Assembly (NCBI GenBank): GCA_041695085.1
Contig: JBGFRO010000049.1
Span: 1 to 64,000 of the forward strand
Reading direction: 5' to 3'
DNA length: 64,000 bases
Source: DYFT01 sp041695085
GTDB taxonomy: Bacteria > Bacteroidota > Ignavibacteria > UBA10030
This document shows positions 51,229 to 60,444 of the stretch, piece by piece. A program made the position numbers and the translations under genes. The notes beneath the pieces are model-generated. The model did no database searches. It was not told where the DNA came from and worked only from the letters and a program-made list of their open reading frames with translations. How positions within the stretch are numbered: the stretch's first letter is position 1; every line of letters starts with the position of its first letter.

Positions 51229-51268
51229 AGAGTAATGATACGTTCGCAATTCGTCCTCTGGGGGGAGG

Positions 51269-51760
51269 ATGCATCGTCTGCTTCCGAGCTTCCGCCGCTT
51301 CATATTCCTGCTCCTTGCCATCACACCTTGCCTTGCCCAAACCGTCATTCGTGAACGGATTGTCATCAACCCTCTTTTCGTCCTGCTCGACACGCTCATC
51401 TCCTACAAACACCAGGTCTTCGCCTTAGGCTGGCTTGGCGACAAGAACTTCGTGAACGAATTGGAACATCATCTTGACAACGCCAAACGCCATCTCACAC
51501 GGAGCGATTCGCTCAACACAGCACAGCAAGTCCGGCTCTTCCAGGAAAAAGTCCACCGCGAACACGAGCGCACCGAGCAGAAACAGCAGCAAAGAAAAAA
51601 CCCTCTGGGCTTAGTGACCAAGAGGGTTCCTTCGAGAAAACGCGTACATGCTACAGGTTTACGGAAACAACACCGCCGTAGCGATGACGGTGGTCCACAG
51701 ACCGTTTTTATCTCCCTCCGCAGATTGTGTGATGTTGAAGGTGCGTACAATTTTACCTGA
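51269..51760 (+). CDS. hypothetical secreted protein, uncertain
   Basis: 163 codons from an ATG at 51269 with a plausible signal peptide (MHRLLPSFRRFIFLLLAITP, then CLAQ) and a charged helical part (FVNELEHHLDNAKRHLTRSD). The last 50 codons run through the pdaD terminator and antisense to pdaD, which weakens the case for the full length. Not recognised. Confidence 0.4.
   Translation: MHRLLPSFRRFIFLLLAITPCLAQTVIRERIVINPLFVLLDTLISYKHQVFALGWLGDKNFVNELEHHLDNAKRHLTRSDSLNTAQQVRLFQEKVHREHERTEQKQQQRKNPLGLVTKRVPSRKRVHATGLRKQHRRSDDGGPQTVFISLRRLCDVEGAYNFT
51593..51628 (-). terminator. Rho-independent terminator after pdaD
   Basis: On the minus strand AACCCTCT pairs with AGAGGGTT around a 14-base loop, followed by ttttttcttt. 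It lies about 30 bases past the pdaD stop. Confidence 0.85.
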
Positions 51761-52204
51761 CATTTTGAACAACTTTTCTCGTTCGTCCCAAGCAGTGTTC
51801 GGGTCGAACTCCACACCCAGCGTGGTTGCCAGCATCGTCGCTGCCAGATCCTCCGAGTACTCTCCCGCCTTCTCGTCGGTTTCCCCATACGGATGATGTT
51901 CGGACAGATAGCCGTACTGGTTTGCGTCCGACGGCTGAGCTACCCCAATCGAGGCGGCAATGAGACGGTTCGGCTCATTCGTCGCGTTCCGAGCCATGAC
52001 GCAGAATGTAATCGCTCCCGGCTGAAGCAACTTGAGTCCTTCCTCCCGCGTAATGCGTTTGCAGTTCGGCGGGTAGATGCTCGAAACCGTTACGATGTTG
52101 CACTTTTCAATGCCTGCGTCGCGCAGTGCAAGCTCGAATGACTGCAAATAATCTTTGTGCCTTCCGACGCCTTTCGTGAAGAACATTTTCGTTGGGACAA
52201 ACAC
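51659..52204 (-). CDS. pdaD: pyruvoyl-dependent arginine decarboxylase
   Basis: 181 aa proenzyme. Self-cleavage site TVSSIYPP is visible (about residue 40-47): cleavage between the two Ser gives the pyruvoyl group on the beta chain. The start FVPTKMFFTKGVGRHKDYLQ and the segment FCVMARNATNEPNRLIAASI match the family. It makes agmatine for polyamine synthesis. Last gene of smpB-tyrS-pdaD. Confidence 0.94.
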   Translation of the reverse strand: MFVPTKMFFTKGVGRHKDYLQSFELALRDAGIEKCNIVTVSSIYPPNCKRITREEGLKLLQPGAITFCVMARNATNEPNRLIAASIGVAQPSDANQYGYLSEHHPYGETDEKAGEYSEDLAATMLATTLGVEFDPNTAWDEREKLFKMSGKIVRTFNITQSAEGDKNGLWTTVIATAVLFP

Positions 52205-52237
52205 TGCGTCATCTCCCTAGTTCAATGGTTGGAATGG

Positions 52238-53455
52238 TTATGGTCGTACGACTTTGAGAAACTTACGTTTCCCGACTTTCAGGATGAATTCCTTCTTTGA
52301 AGGGAGCGGAGCGTTTGCATGGGTGACTTTCTCGCCGTCGATTGAAACGCCTCCCTGATCGATCAGCCGGCGCGCTTCGCTTCGAGAGGAAACAAGCCGA
52401 GCTTCCGTCAGCAAGTTGATGAGTTGCGTGCCACCGTTTTGAATTCGTAACGGAAACTCCTCCATCTCTTCCGGCACCTCCTTCTGAACGAAAATCCGGT
52501 CGAATTCCTCCTCCGCCTTTCGCGCAGCTTCAGCATGGTGGTACATCGTCACCAACGTTCGGGCTAACTTTCGCTTGAGATCGCGAGGGTTTACCGAGCG
52601 GTCGGAGAGCCGCTGCTTTATTTCGGCGAGTTCCTTGTTAGAGATGTCCGTTGCCAGCTCGAAGTACGTGTAGATCAATTCATCGGGAATGCGAAGCGTC
52701 TTGCCGTACATTTCCTTTGGCGGCTCGCTGATGCCGATGTAGTTGTCGAGCGACTTGCTCATCTTTTCTGCCCCGTCGGTGCCGACGAGAATCGGCATCG
52801 TGAGGATCACCTGCGGTTCCAGACCGTACTCGCGCTGAATATCCCGCCCCACAAGCAGATTGAATTTCTGATCGGTCCCTCCAAGCTCGATGTCCGCTTC
52901 GATGGCTACAGAGTCCATCGCCTGAGCGAGAGGGTAGAGGAACTCGTGGATTCCGATTGACTCGCCCGCTTTGTAGCGCTCCGTGAAATCATCACGTTCG
53001 AGCATACGAGCGACGGTATACTTGCCGGCGAGCACGATGACATCGGCGAAACTCATTTTACCGAGCCACTCGGAGTTGTATTGCATGCGGATGTTCGTTG
53101 TGGAAAGGATGCGTGTCGCTTGCTCAAAGTACGATTGTCCGTTTCGGCGGGTTTCTTCGAGCGTCAACGTGGGACGGGTTTTGCTTTTCCCAGACGGATC
53201 GCCGATCATGCCGGTGAAATCACCGATGATCAGGATAGCCTGGTGTCCTAAGTCTTGAAATTGGCGCAGTTTTCTGAGAACGACAGAGTGACCGAGGTGG
53301 AGATCGGGTCGGCTCGGATCACAACCGAGCTTTACATGCAGTGGTTTGTTGGATTTGATGGATCGCTCAATCTTCCGCACAAGGTCGTCTTCGGGAATAA
53401 TCTCCGAGACTCCACGCTTGATGACATCCATCTGTTCGTTCAGGGTGGGAAACAA
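52238..53455 (-). CDS. tyrS: tyrosyl-tRNA synthetase
   Basis: 405 aa class I synthetase. HLGH (LHLGHSVVLRKLRQFQDLGH) and KMSKS (GAEKMSKSLDNYIG) signatures are present; a C-terminal S4 RNA-binding domain (LVSSRSEARRLIDQGGVSID) follows. The variant with HLGH and about 400 aa fits the TyrZ-like group. 17 bases after smpB. Confidence 0.96.
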   Translation of the reverse strand: MFPTLNEQMDVIKRGVSEIIPEDDLVRKIERSIKSNKPLHVKLGCDPSRPDLHLGHSVVLRKLRQFQDLGHQAILIIGDFTGMIGDPSGKSKTRPTLTLEETRRNGQSYFEQATRILSTTNIRMQYNSEWLGKMSFADVIVLAGKYTVARMLERDDFTERYKAGESIGIHEFLYPLAQAMDSVAIEADIELGGTDQKFNLLVGRDIQREYGLEPQVILTMPILVGTDGAEKMSKSLDNYIGISEPPKEMYGKTLRIPDELIYTYFELATDISNKELAEIKQRLSDRSVNPRDLKRKLARTLVTMYHHAEAARKAEEEFDRIFVQKEVPEEMEEFPLRIQNGGTQLINLLTEARLVSSRSEARRLIDQGGVSIDGEKVTHANAPLPSKKEFILKVGKRKFLKVVRP

Positions 53456-53472
53456 TTTCGAGGTGCTGATCC

Positions 53473-53943
53473 TTACGATAGTGAAATCGATCTCTTGAGA
53501 TGCTTGCTTATCTCACGTTTTGCTTCGCGCTGCTTGATGGCCTCACGCTTGTCGTAACTCTTCTTGCCTTGAGCAACCGCCAGCTCGATCTTTGCATGCG
53601 GTCCCTTAAAATAGACGGCCAGCGGAACGAGTGTCAATCCCTTTTCCTCGACCTTTGTCAGCAGCTTGCGGATCTCTTTTTTCTGCAGAAGGAGTTTGCG
53701 TGTGCGGAGGGGATCGTGGTTATTGATGTTGCCTTGCTCGTACGGGCTGATATGCATCCCCAGAAGCCATACCTCTCCGTTCTTCACCACGGCGTAACTG
53801 TCTTGCAGATTGGCGTTCCCTTTCCGGAGCGACTTGACTTCGGTCCCCTTCAGAACAATACCGGCCTCGATCCGCTCTAAGATGTGGTAGTCGTGACGCG
53901 CTTTTCGGTTTGAGACGACGACTCGCGTGTGCTCTTCGGCCAT
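53473..53943 (-). CDS. smpB: SsrA-binding protein SmpB
   Basis: 156 aa partner of tmRNA in ribosome rescue. NRKARHDYHILERIEAGIVL, GTEVKSLRKGNANLQDSYAV and the basic C-terminal tail (KREAIKQREAKREISKHLKR) are diagnostic. No tmRNA gene was seen nearby. Confidence 0.96.
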   Translation of the reverse strand: MAEEHTRVVVSNRKARHDYHILERIEAGIVLKGTEVKSLRKGNANLQDSYAVVKNGEVWLLGMHISPYEQGNINNHDPLRTRKLLLQKKEIRKLLTKVEEKGLTLVPLAVYFKGPHAKIELAVAQGKKSYDKREAIKQREAKREISKHLKRSISLS

Positions 53944-54147
53944 CCTGCGAAAAATTTTGGCATAATGGTACGTGAAAAGTGAAAAAGAATCAAATCAAAA
54001 TTCCTTCACACAACTTCGTCGGCCTTTCGTGCGTGCGCGCGTTGAAGCGATTTCATCCTTCCGGCTCTTTGCCTCTAGACCAGTGACAATTGTTTTTCCG
54101 ACGCCTTACGCATCGTCGAAACTGCATCGAGTCCTCTGAATGGTTGG

Positions 54148-54176
54148 TTGCCTTTTTTTGCGTTTCTGCCTATATT
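54148..54176 (+). promoter_or_regulatory. candidate promoter of lpd
   Basis: TTGCCT (54148-54153), 17-base spacer, TATATT (54171-54176) followed by GCCGCGGCATT, as before dut. About 80 bases before the start codon. The rest of the 310-base gap between smpB and lpd (divergent genes) shows no gene. Confidence 0.6.
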
Positions 54177-54254
54177 GCCGCGGCATTTTTCCATCCTCCG
54201 GCAAGCGGAACGATATCACCTCGGTTGCGCAGTCATCACGCGGAAAGGTTCTCC

Positions 54255-55649
54255 ATGGCAGAACGACAGTTTGACGTAACGGTTATTGGAAGCGGTCCGG
54301 GAGGCTATGTGGCGGCCATTCGCGCCGCACAGCTAGGCATGAAGGTTGGTATCATTGAGCGGGATCGGTTGGGGGGGATTTGCCTGAACTGGGGGTGTAT
54401 TCCTTCCAAAGCTCTTCTCAAGAGCGCTGAACTCTATCAAGCGTTCAAAAAAGCGGACGAATTCGGCATCACCTATAAAGAACTGGGATACGATTTCTCG
54501 AAAATCATTAAACGAAGTCGAGGAGTAGCTGACCGTATTTCCAAGGGTGTCGAATACCTGATGAAGAAAAACAAGATCGAAGTTGTGTGGGGAACCGCGA
54601 AGTTGACTGGGAAGAACTCGATTGAGGTGAGCAAAGAGGGCAAAGTAACGGACACCATCAAAACCAAGTTCACCATCCTTGCCACCGGAGGCCGCCCACG
54701 GTCGATACCGGGTGTGAACATCGATCGAAAAAAAGTTATCACCAGCACCGAGGCGATGACTTTGCCGGAGCAACCGAAGTCGATGCTCGTGATCGGCGGT
54801 GGTGCCATCGGAGTCGAGTTCGCCTATTTCTATAATGCCTTCGGAACAAAAGTCACGGTCATCGAAATGATGCCCTCGCTTCTGCCGAAGGAAGACAAGG
54901 AAATCACCAAGATTCTGGAATCGAGCTTAAAAAAGCAGGGAATGGAGATTCTCACAAATACGAAAGTGGAATCGATCACCGTCGGTAACGACGTCTCGGT
55001 GAAAGTCGGCGGCAAAGAGGGGACGAAGGAATTGAGGGGGGATGTCGCCCTGATGGCTGTCGGTGTGCAAGGAAATGTGGAGAACCTGGGCCTCGAATCA
55101 CTCGGCGTCAAAGTCGAACGAGGCTCGATCGTTGTGGATGACTATGGTAAGACAAACATTGACGCTCTTTATGCCATCGGTGATGTGACCGGGGCACCAT
55201 GGCTTGCACACTCTGCATCAAGCCAAGGCATTATTGCCGCAGAGCATCTTGCCGGTAAGGCGCATCATGGATTCGACCGAAACAACATACCGAGCTGCAC
55301 GTACTGTCAACCGCAAGTGGCAAGCGTCGGGATGACGGAGGAGGATGCAATTGCCGCGGGATACAAGGTTAAAGTGGGGCGTTTCCCTTACCGGCCTCTT
55401 GGCAAAGCGATGGCCATCGGTGAATCGGAAGGTACGGTGAAACTGGTGTTTGACGAAAAGTACGGCGAGTTGCTTGGTGCCCACATTGTTGGAGCGGAAG
55501 CAACGGAGCTCATTGCGGAGCTTGTTCTCGCGCGCGCACTCGAAACCACGAACGAAGAAATTCACCGAACGATGCATGCGCATCCGACGCTTGCCGAGGC
55601 AATTATGGAGGCGGCTGGGGATGCATGGGGTGTGGCGGTCAACATCTAG
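54255..55649 (+). CDS. lpdA: dihydrolipoyl dehydrogenase (E3)
   Basis: 464 aa flavoprotein. FAD loop GSGPGGYVAAIRAAQLG, redox disulfide GGICLNWGCIPSKALL, NAD loop VIGGGAIGVEFAYFYNAFG, and the C-terminal His-Glu pair in HAHPTLAEA. Start at MAERQFDVTVIG with a GGAAAGG site; the frame is open to 54090. First gene of a lipoate-dependent dehydrogenase cluster. Confidence 0.96.
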   Translation: MAERQFDVTVIGSGPGGYVAAIRAAQLGMKVGIIERDRLGGICLNWGCIPSKALLKSAELYQAFKKADEFGITYKELGYDFSKIIKRSRGVADRISKGVEYLMKKNKIEVVWGTAKLTGKNSIEVSKEGKVTDTIKTKFTILATGGRPRSIPGVNIDRKKVITSTEAMTLPEQPKSMLVIGGGAIGVEFAYFYNAFGTKVTVIEMMPSLLPKEDKEITKILESSLKKQGMEILTNTKVESITVGNDVSVKVGGKEGTKELRGDVALMAVGVQGNVENLGLESLGVKVERGSIVVDDYGKTNIDALYAIGDVTGAPWLAHSASSQGIIAAEHLAGKAHHGFDRNNIPSCTYCQPQVASVGMTEEDAIAAGYKVKVGRFPYRPLGKAMAIGESEGTVKLVFDEKYGELLGAHIVGAEATELIAELVLARALETTNEEIHRTMHAHPTLAEAIMEAAGDAWGVAVNI

Positions 55650-55880
55650 AGTCGTTCGTCATTTGAGAGAGAATTGAGCTGAGACGGTACAGTAAAGATA
55701 AACCATTCGCCTGTGCCGGCTTGAGAATGCTGCAATTCAAGTTATTTTCGCAGGAGCTTGGTCGGCGGGACGGTCTCCCTGTACAAAAGGCGTTTCAGTT
55801 TGGTCTTCAAGAGCAGTGAAAGCTGCCATCATAGCGGAGGAATCGATTCTCCACCACGAACATAAATCCTCTCTATCCCT

Positions 55881-56621
55881 TTGAACCGACTCTTCGTTTC
55901 ACATCTTGGCAGAACGCGGTATGCTGATGCATGGGAGCTTCAGCATCGATTATTCGAACTTCGCCACTATGGAATGGTGGATGATCTTCTCCTCTTCACC
56001 GAACACGAACACGTCTACACCATTGGCAAAGGGGGAGACGACAACCATCTCCTTGCCTCGGAACAAGAATTGAAGGAAAAAGGGATCGACCTGTTTCGCA
56101 TCGATCGGGGCGGAGACATTACCTATCACGGTCCTGGACAAGTCGTCGGTTACCCTATCATCGATCTCAGCCGTTACTTCTGCGATATCCATCGCTATCT
56201 CCGATGTTTGGAGGAAGTGATCATTTTAGCGCTGGAGGAATTCGGCATGCACGCCGACCGCGAGGAAGGAATGACCGGAGTGTGGGTGCGGGGTGAGAAA
56301 ATTGCCGCCATCGGTGTCCGTGTCAGTAAGTGGGTGACGATGCATGGCTTCGCGCTCAACGTGAACAGCGATCTTACGATGTTCGATCGCATCATTCCCT
56401 GCGGCATCTTTCACAAAGGTGTGACCTCCATGCGGAAGCTGCTCGGTCACGAGGTGCCACTCTTTTCCGTCGAAGAAAAACTGCAACAGGCGTTCTGCGT
56501 GGTGTTCGGCTGTCAACCCTCTCGAATCTCCCCCGAGGTGTTGACGCAACGCATTCGGTCGCTACGGGTCGACGTAGCGCCGCCGGCAAAAGTGAACGAA
56601 TTCTCGCGCGATCAGGAGTAA
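55881..56621 (+). CDS. lipB: octanoyl-[ACP]:protein N-octanoyltransferase
   Basis: 246 aa from a TTG start. LipB motifs: RGGDITYHGPGQVVGYPIID, the catalytic Lys in GEKIAAIGVRVSKWVTMHG and the catalytic Cys in IIPCGI. It loads octanoate on E2 domains, which LipA then converts to lipoate. The 230 bases upstream show no gene. Confidence 0.94.
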   Translation: MNRLFVSHLGRTRYADAWELQHRLFELRHYGMVDDLLLFTEHEHVYTIGKGGDDNHLLASEQELKEKGIDLFRIDRGGDITYHGPGQVVGYPIIDLSRYFCDIHRYLRCLEEVIILALEEFGMHADREEGMTGVWVRGEKIAAIGVRVSKWVTMHGFALNVNSDLTMFDRIIPCGIFHKGVTSMRKLLGHEVPLFSVEEKLQQAFCVVFGCQPSRISPEVLTQRIRSLRVDVAPPAKVNEFSRDQE

Positions 56622-56683
56622 CAGAACAAGAGAACGATAACCATCGCTTAATCGTTTGAACGAATAAAAGGAGACGTTCCACG

Positions 56684-58729
56684 ATGGCAACCAACGCGAC
56701 CGTGGTCCCACAGCAATTGAAAACGCATGCACTCTCGAAGGAGGAATTGCTCCGGGCCTATCGGACGATGCTTACCGCCCGGCGGATCGACGAGAAGATT
56801 CTGATCCTGCTCAAACAAGGAAAAGCGTTCTTCCACATTGGCGGTTCGGGTCACGAAGCGGCGCAAGTTGCGGCCGCTGCAGCACTTCGGCCAAAGCACG
56901 ATTGGTCTTTTCCGTATTATCGCGACATGGCGTTTGCCCTGCATATGGGCATGACGCCGAAAGATGTGCTGCTGATTGCTCTCCACCGCGCTGAAGATCC
57001 TGCGACAGGAGGGCGCCAACCACAGGGGCACTACGGCCGAGCGGATCTCCGCATGCCTACCCAATCAAGTCCCACCGGAACCCAATATCTGCAAGCGGTC
57101 GGCGTGGCAATGGCTGCAAAGAAGGAACGGTCGCAAGAAGTGGTCTACGTTTCCTCGGGCGAAGGCGCCACGAGCGAAGGTGAGTTTTTTGAAGCGATCA
57201 ATTGGGCAGCGCGGGAGGCCTATCCCGTCATCTTTTTCATTCAGGATAACAAGTTTGCTATCTCCGTTCCCGTGACGCAGCAGACTGCCGGGGCCTCGAT
57301 TTACGAAGCGACTGCGGGCTTCAAAGGGCTGGACCGCTATGATTTGGATGGATCGAACTTTTTCGATGTGCACGCCGCAATGGTCAAGGCCGTTGAGCGT
57401 GCCCGAAAGGGAGGAGGACCGAGTCTCATTCGCGCGAATGTCGTGCGTCTCCTTCCTCACTCGTCGTCGGATGATCAATTCAAGTATCGTACGAAGGAAG
57501 AGATTGAGCGCGATAAAGCGCGTGATCCCATCCCTATGATGACCCACTTTCTGATCGAGGAAGGATTTATCACAGACAAGGAAGCGAACGATCTCCAGGC
57601 TGAAGTCAAGCGCGAAATCGATGAAGCGGCCGATTGGGCGGAATCGCGACCCCTTCCCGATCCATCGACAGTGGAGCAACACGTCTATGGTGTTTCGCAT
57701 GCAAGCCCGCCAAAAGATTTTGTCGAACCGCAGCATTCAGGGCCGCGAGTCGTGATGGTCGATGCCATCAATCACGCACTGAAGGAGGAAATGGAACGAA
57801 ATCCGAAAATGGTGATCTTCGGTGAAGATATTGCCGATGGAAAAGGGGGGGTCTTCACCGCAACGAAAGGGATTTCGACCAAGTTCGGAACGGAGCGCGC
57901 ATTTAACTCGCCGCTCGCAGAGGCAAGCATCGTGGGGGTGGCAATAGGTATGGCTCTCAAAGGGTGGGCGCCGGTTCCGGAGATCCAATTTGGCGATTAC
58001 ATCTGGCCGGCGTTCATGCAGATCCGTGATGAGATGGCAATGTTCCGCTATCGATCGAATGGAACCTGGAGTTGCCCGATGGTGATTCGCGTTCCAGTGG
58101 GTGGCTACATTCATGGTGGTCATTATCACAGCCAATGCATCGAAGGGATCATGGCGCACATTCCCGGAATCCGGCTTGCCTTTCCCTCCAATGCAGCCGA
58201 TGCAAAAGGTCTCCTCAAAGCGGCCATCCGTGGAGATGATCCCGTGATCTTTATGGAGCATAAGGGTTTGTATCGTCAAGGATATGCCGCGACACCGGAA
58301 CCTGATGCAGACTACGTGTTGCCATTTGGCATTGCGGCAAAGCGTAGAGAAGGAACCGACATCAGCATCATCACCTATGGTGCCTTGGTACAGAAATCAC
58401 TCGAAGCCGCCCGGAAGCTTGAAGGGAAAGGTGTGAGTGTTGAGGTGATCGACTTGCGAACAATCAATCCACTTGATGATGACGCGATCTTCGAGTCTGT
58501 CAAGAAAACGGGAAAAGTATTGGTGGCACATGAAGATACGATCACGGCGGGATTTGGTGCCGAAATTGCCGCCCGGATCGTCCGGAACTGCTTCGAGTAT
58601 CTTGATGCACCCATCATGAGGGTCGGCGCTCTTGACACGCCCGTGCCGTATAGTCCGCCGTTGGAAGATGCTATGCTCCCGAACGAGCGAAAAATTCTCG
58701 ACGCGCTGGAAGAGCTGGCGGCGTACTGA
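56684..58729 (+). CDS. 2-oxoacid dehydrogenase E1, alpha-beta fusion
   Basis: 681 aa. Residues about 15-330 are the alpha part (TPP motif GEGATSEGEFFEAINWAARE then DNKFAIS, where GDG...NN is more usual); about 350-681 are the beta part (IFGEDIADGKGGVFTATKGI, then PLAEASIVGVAIGMALKGW). It decarboxylates pyruvate or branched-chain 2-oxoacids and passes the acyl group to E2. Substrate cannot be fixed from sequence. Confidence 0.93.
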   Translation: MATNATVVPQQLKTHALSKEELLRAYRTMLTARRIDEKILILLKQGKAFFHIGGSGHEAAQVAAAAALRPKHDWSFPYYRDMAFALHMGMTPKDVLLIALHRAEDPATGGRQPQGHYGRADLRMPTQSSPTGTQYLQAVGVAMAAKKERSQEVVYVSSGEGATSEGEFFEAINWAAREAYPVIFFIQDNKFAISVPVTQQTAGASIYEATAGFKGLDRYDLDGSNFFDVHAAMVKAVERARKGGGPSLIRANVVRLLPHSSSDDQFKYRTKEEIERDKARDPIPMMTHFLIEEGFITDKEANDLQAEVKREIDEAADWAESRPLPDPSTVEQHVYGVSHASPPKDFVEPQHSGPRVVMVDAINHALKEEMERNPKMVIFGEDIADGKGGVFTATKGISTKFGTERAFNSPLAEASIVGVAIGMALKGWAPVPEIQFGDYIWPAFMQIRDEMAMFRYRSNGTWSCPMVIRVPVGGYIHGGHYHSQCIEGIMAHIPGIRLAFPSNAADAKGLLKAAIRGDDPVIFMEHKGLYRQGYAATPEPDADYVLPFGIAAKRREGTDISIITYGALVQKSLEAARKLEGKGVSVEVIDLRTINPLDDDAIFESVKKTGKVLVAHEDTITAGFGAEIAARIVRNCFEYLDAPIMRVGALDTPVPYSPPLEDAMLPNERKILDALEELAAY

Positions 58730-58741
58730 TTAGCTGAATCG

Positions 58742-59060
58742 ATGCCCGACGACCTACTGTTTGAGGTGCCGACAAAATTAAGTTTTATCGTTAGAATCTC
58801 TAAGATTTATTGGGAGATCATTTCAACGATCAAGCATCCTATTCTGAAAGCCAAAGAAACAAACGTGAGAAGTGTATTGGAAGATCCGGACGAGATTCGG
58901 AGGAGTAAAAAAAGGCCCAAGTATTTTTCTTTTCTATCGTCTTGAACAACCGAAGCGCTGGTTATGTGCGGTTGTCAAGAAGGCAAACGGATTGGGATTT
59001 TTGGTAACGGCATATCCTACAGATTCAATCAAAAAGAGAGAACAAGTATGGAACAAGTGA
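58742..59060 (+). pseudogene. small conserved protein, frameshifted at an A7 run
   Basis: Frame 1 from 58742 reads MPDDLLFEVPTKLSFIVRIS to EIRRSKK; after the AAAAAAA at 58909-58915 another frame continues PSIFLFYRLEQPKRWLCAVV, then LGFLVTAYPTDSIK to a stop at 59058. Together about 105 residues form one plausible small protein, of a type often found as a TA-like partner of DUF2283 proteins. A one-base slip in the A run (or a sequencing error) explains the break. Confidence 0.65.
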
Positions 59061-59107
59061 AAGTCTACTATGACCGCAAAGGAAATACTTTTACGAATCG
59101 CCTTTGA
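59048..59107 (+). pseudogene. DUF2283-like antitoxin fragment
   Basis: 19 codons overlapping the upstream frame: MEQVKVYYDRKGNTFTNRL. The first 15 match the usual start of DUF2283 proteins, which are normally 60-80 aa. The rest is missing; the E2 gene starts 37 bases later. Confidence 0.55.
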
Positions 59108-59144
59108 GACAGTAGCAGATTAATTGCACGGGAGGAACTCTACC

Positions 59145-60443
59145 ATGCAGGTTGACGTCGTCATGCCCAAGATGGGCGAGAGCATTCAAGAGGGGAAGAT
59201 CCTTCGCTGGATGAAGAAGCCCGGCGACACGATCGAGAAGGACGAGTCGATCCTTGAGATCAGCACCGACAAGGTTGATTCGGAAATCCCTTCTCCTGCC
59301 GCAGGGGTGTTGACGAAGATTATTGTACCCGAAGGGGAGACCGTCGATGTGGGCACCGTCATCGGAATGATCGAAACGGATGCAACCAGCGCGAAAGTTG
59401 ACACATCTCCTTCCTCCTCAGCGAAAGCGACTCCTGAGTCCCACCACGCCGCCCCCGCAGTATATTCCGAGACGTTCAACATCGCGGTTCCAGCGCGTCA
59501 AAAGGATGGCGACAGATTCTACTCACCGCTCGTAAAGACGATCGCCAAAAAAGAGGGAATTGCACTGGAGGAGCTTGATCAGATCAGCGGTTCAGGCTTG
59601 AACGGGCGTGTCACAAAGAACGATGTGTTGAACTATCTGCGCACCCGCGTCGCCAAGCCTCAAGTCACCGTCGGTGCAGATGTCAGGTTGGTTCGCGCGG
59701 ACGTAAAGGAGTTACAAAAGAAGTATCCTGCACCGTTGTACGAGCTCCGACAGTTGGATAACGTGCAGAGGAAGATGGCCGAGCACATGGTCAAGAGTGT
59801 TCATACATCACCTCACGTGCAGGCGATTTCAGAATGCGATGTCAGTCGAATTGTGGATTTTCGAGCGAAGAATGCCGATCGCTTTGAAAAGCAGGAGGGC
59901 TTCAAGCTCACGTACACCCCCTTCTTCATCGATGCGACGATCCGTGCGCTGAAACAATTTCCGCTCATGAACAGCTCACTCGAAGGTGATGTGATCGTCA
60001 TAAAGAAGTTCATCAACTTCGGCATGGCGGTTGCCGCTCCGAATGGCCTGATTGTACCGGTCATCAAAAATGCAGAGGAGAAGAGCTTTCTCGGTCTTGC
60101 ACGCGCCATCAATGATCTGGCTGTACGCACGCGCAACAAGAAACTCACTCCGGACGATGTTCAAGGTGGAACCTTTACGATCACGAACTACGGCATCTTC
60201 GGCAACATCATCGGCATTCCGATCATCAATCAGCCCCAGGTTGCGATCCTTGGGGTTGGGGCGATCAAGAAACGTCCGGTTGTGTTGACGGATGAGGCAG
60301 GGAATGACTCCATCGCCATACGGTCGATGGTCTACTTGACCCTTTCGTTCGATCATCGCATTCTCGATGGTGCAATCGGTGGACAATTTATCTCGGCTGT
60401 TGTCGAGAACCTCGAACGCTTTGATTTTTCCAGGACCTTCTGA
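59145..60443 (+). CDS. 2-oxoacid dehydrogenase E2 acyltransferase
   Basis: 432 aa. N-terminal lipoyl domain with the lipoylated Lys in EISTDKVDSEIPSP (about residue 43), a linker, a peripheral-subunit-binding domain (YSPLVKTIAKKEGIALEELD), and the catalytic domain ending with SFDHRILDGAIGGQF. A GGGAGGA site precedes the ATG at 59145. It is the core of the complex with the E1 fusion and Lpd. Confidence 0.95.
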   Translation: MQVDVVMPKMGESIQEGKILRWMKKPGDTIEKDESILEISTDKVDSEIPSPAAGVLTKIIVPEGETVDVGTVIGMIETDATSAKVDTSPSSSAKATPESHHAAPAVYSETFNIAVPARQKDGDRFYSPLVKTIAKKEGIALEELDQISGSGLNGRVTKNDVLNYLRTRVAKPQVTVGADVRLVRADVKELQKKYPAPLYELRQLDNVQRKMAEHMVKSVHTSPHVQAISECDVSRIVDFRAKNADRFEKQEGFKLTYTPFFIDATIRALKQFPLMNSSLEGDVIVIKKFINFGMAVAAPNGLIVPVIKNAEEKSFLGLARAINDLAVRTRNKKLTPDDVQGGTFTITNYGIFGNIIGIPIINQPQVAILGVGAIKKRPVVLTDEAGNDSIAIRSMVYLTLSFDHRILDGAIGGQFISAVVENLERFDFSRTF

Positions 60444-60444
60444 C

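Noticed and set aside
53944..54254. tmRNA gene near smpB
   Set aside because: No tRNA-Ala-like ends or tag-coding frame could be seen in the gap.
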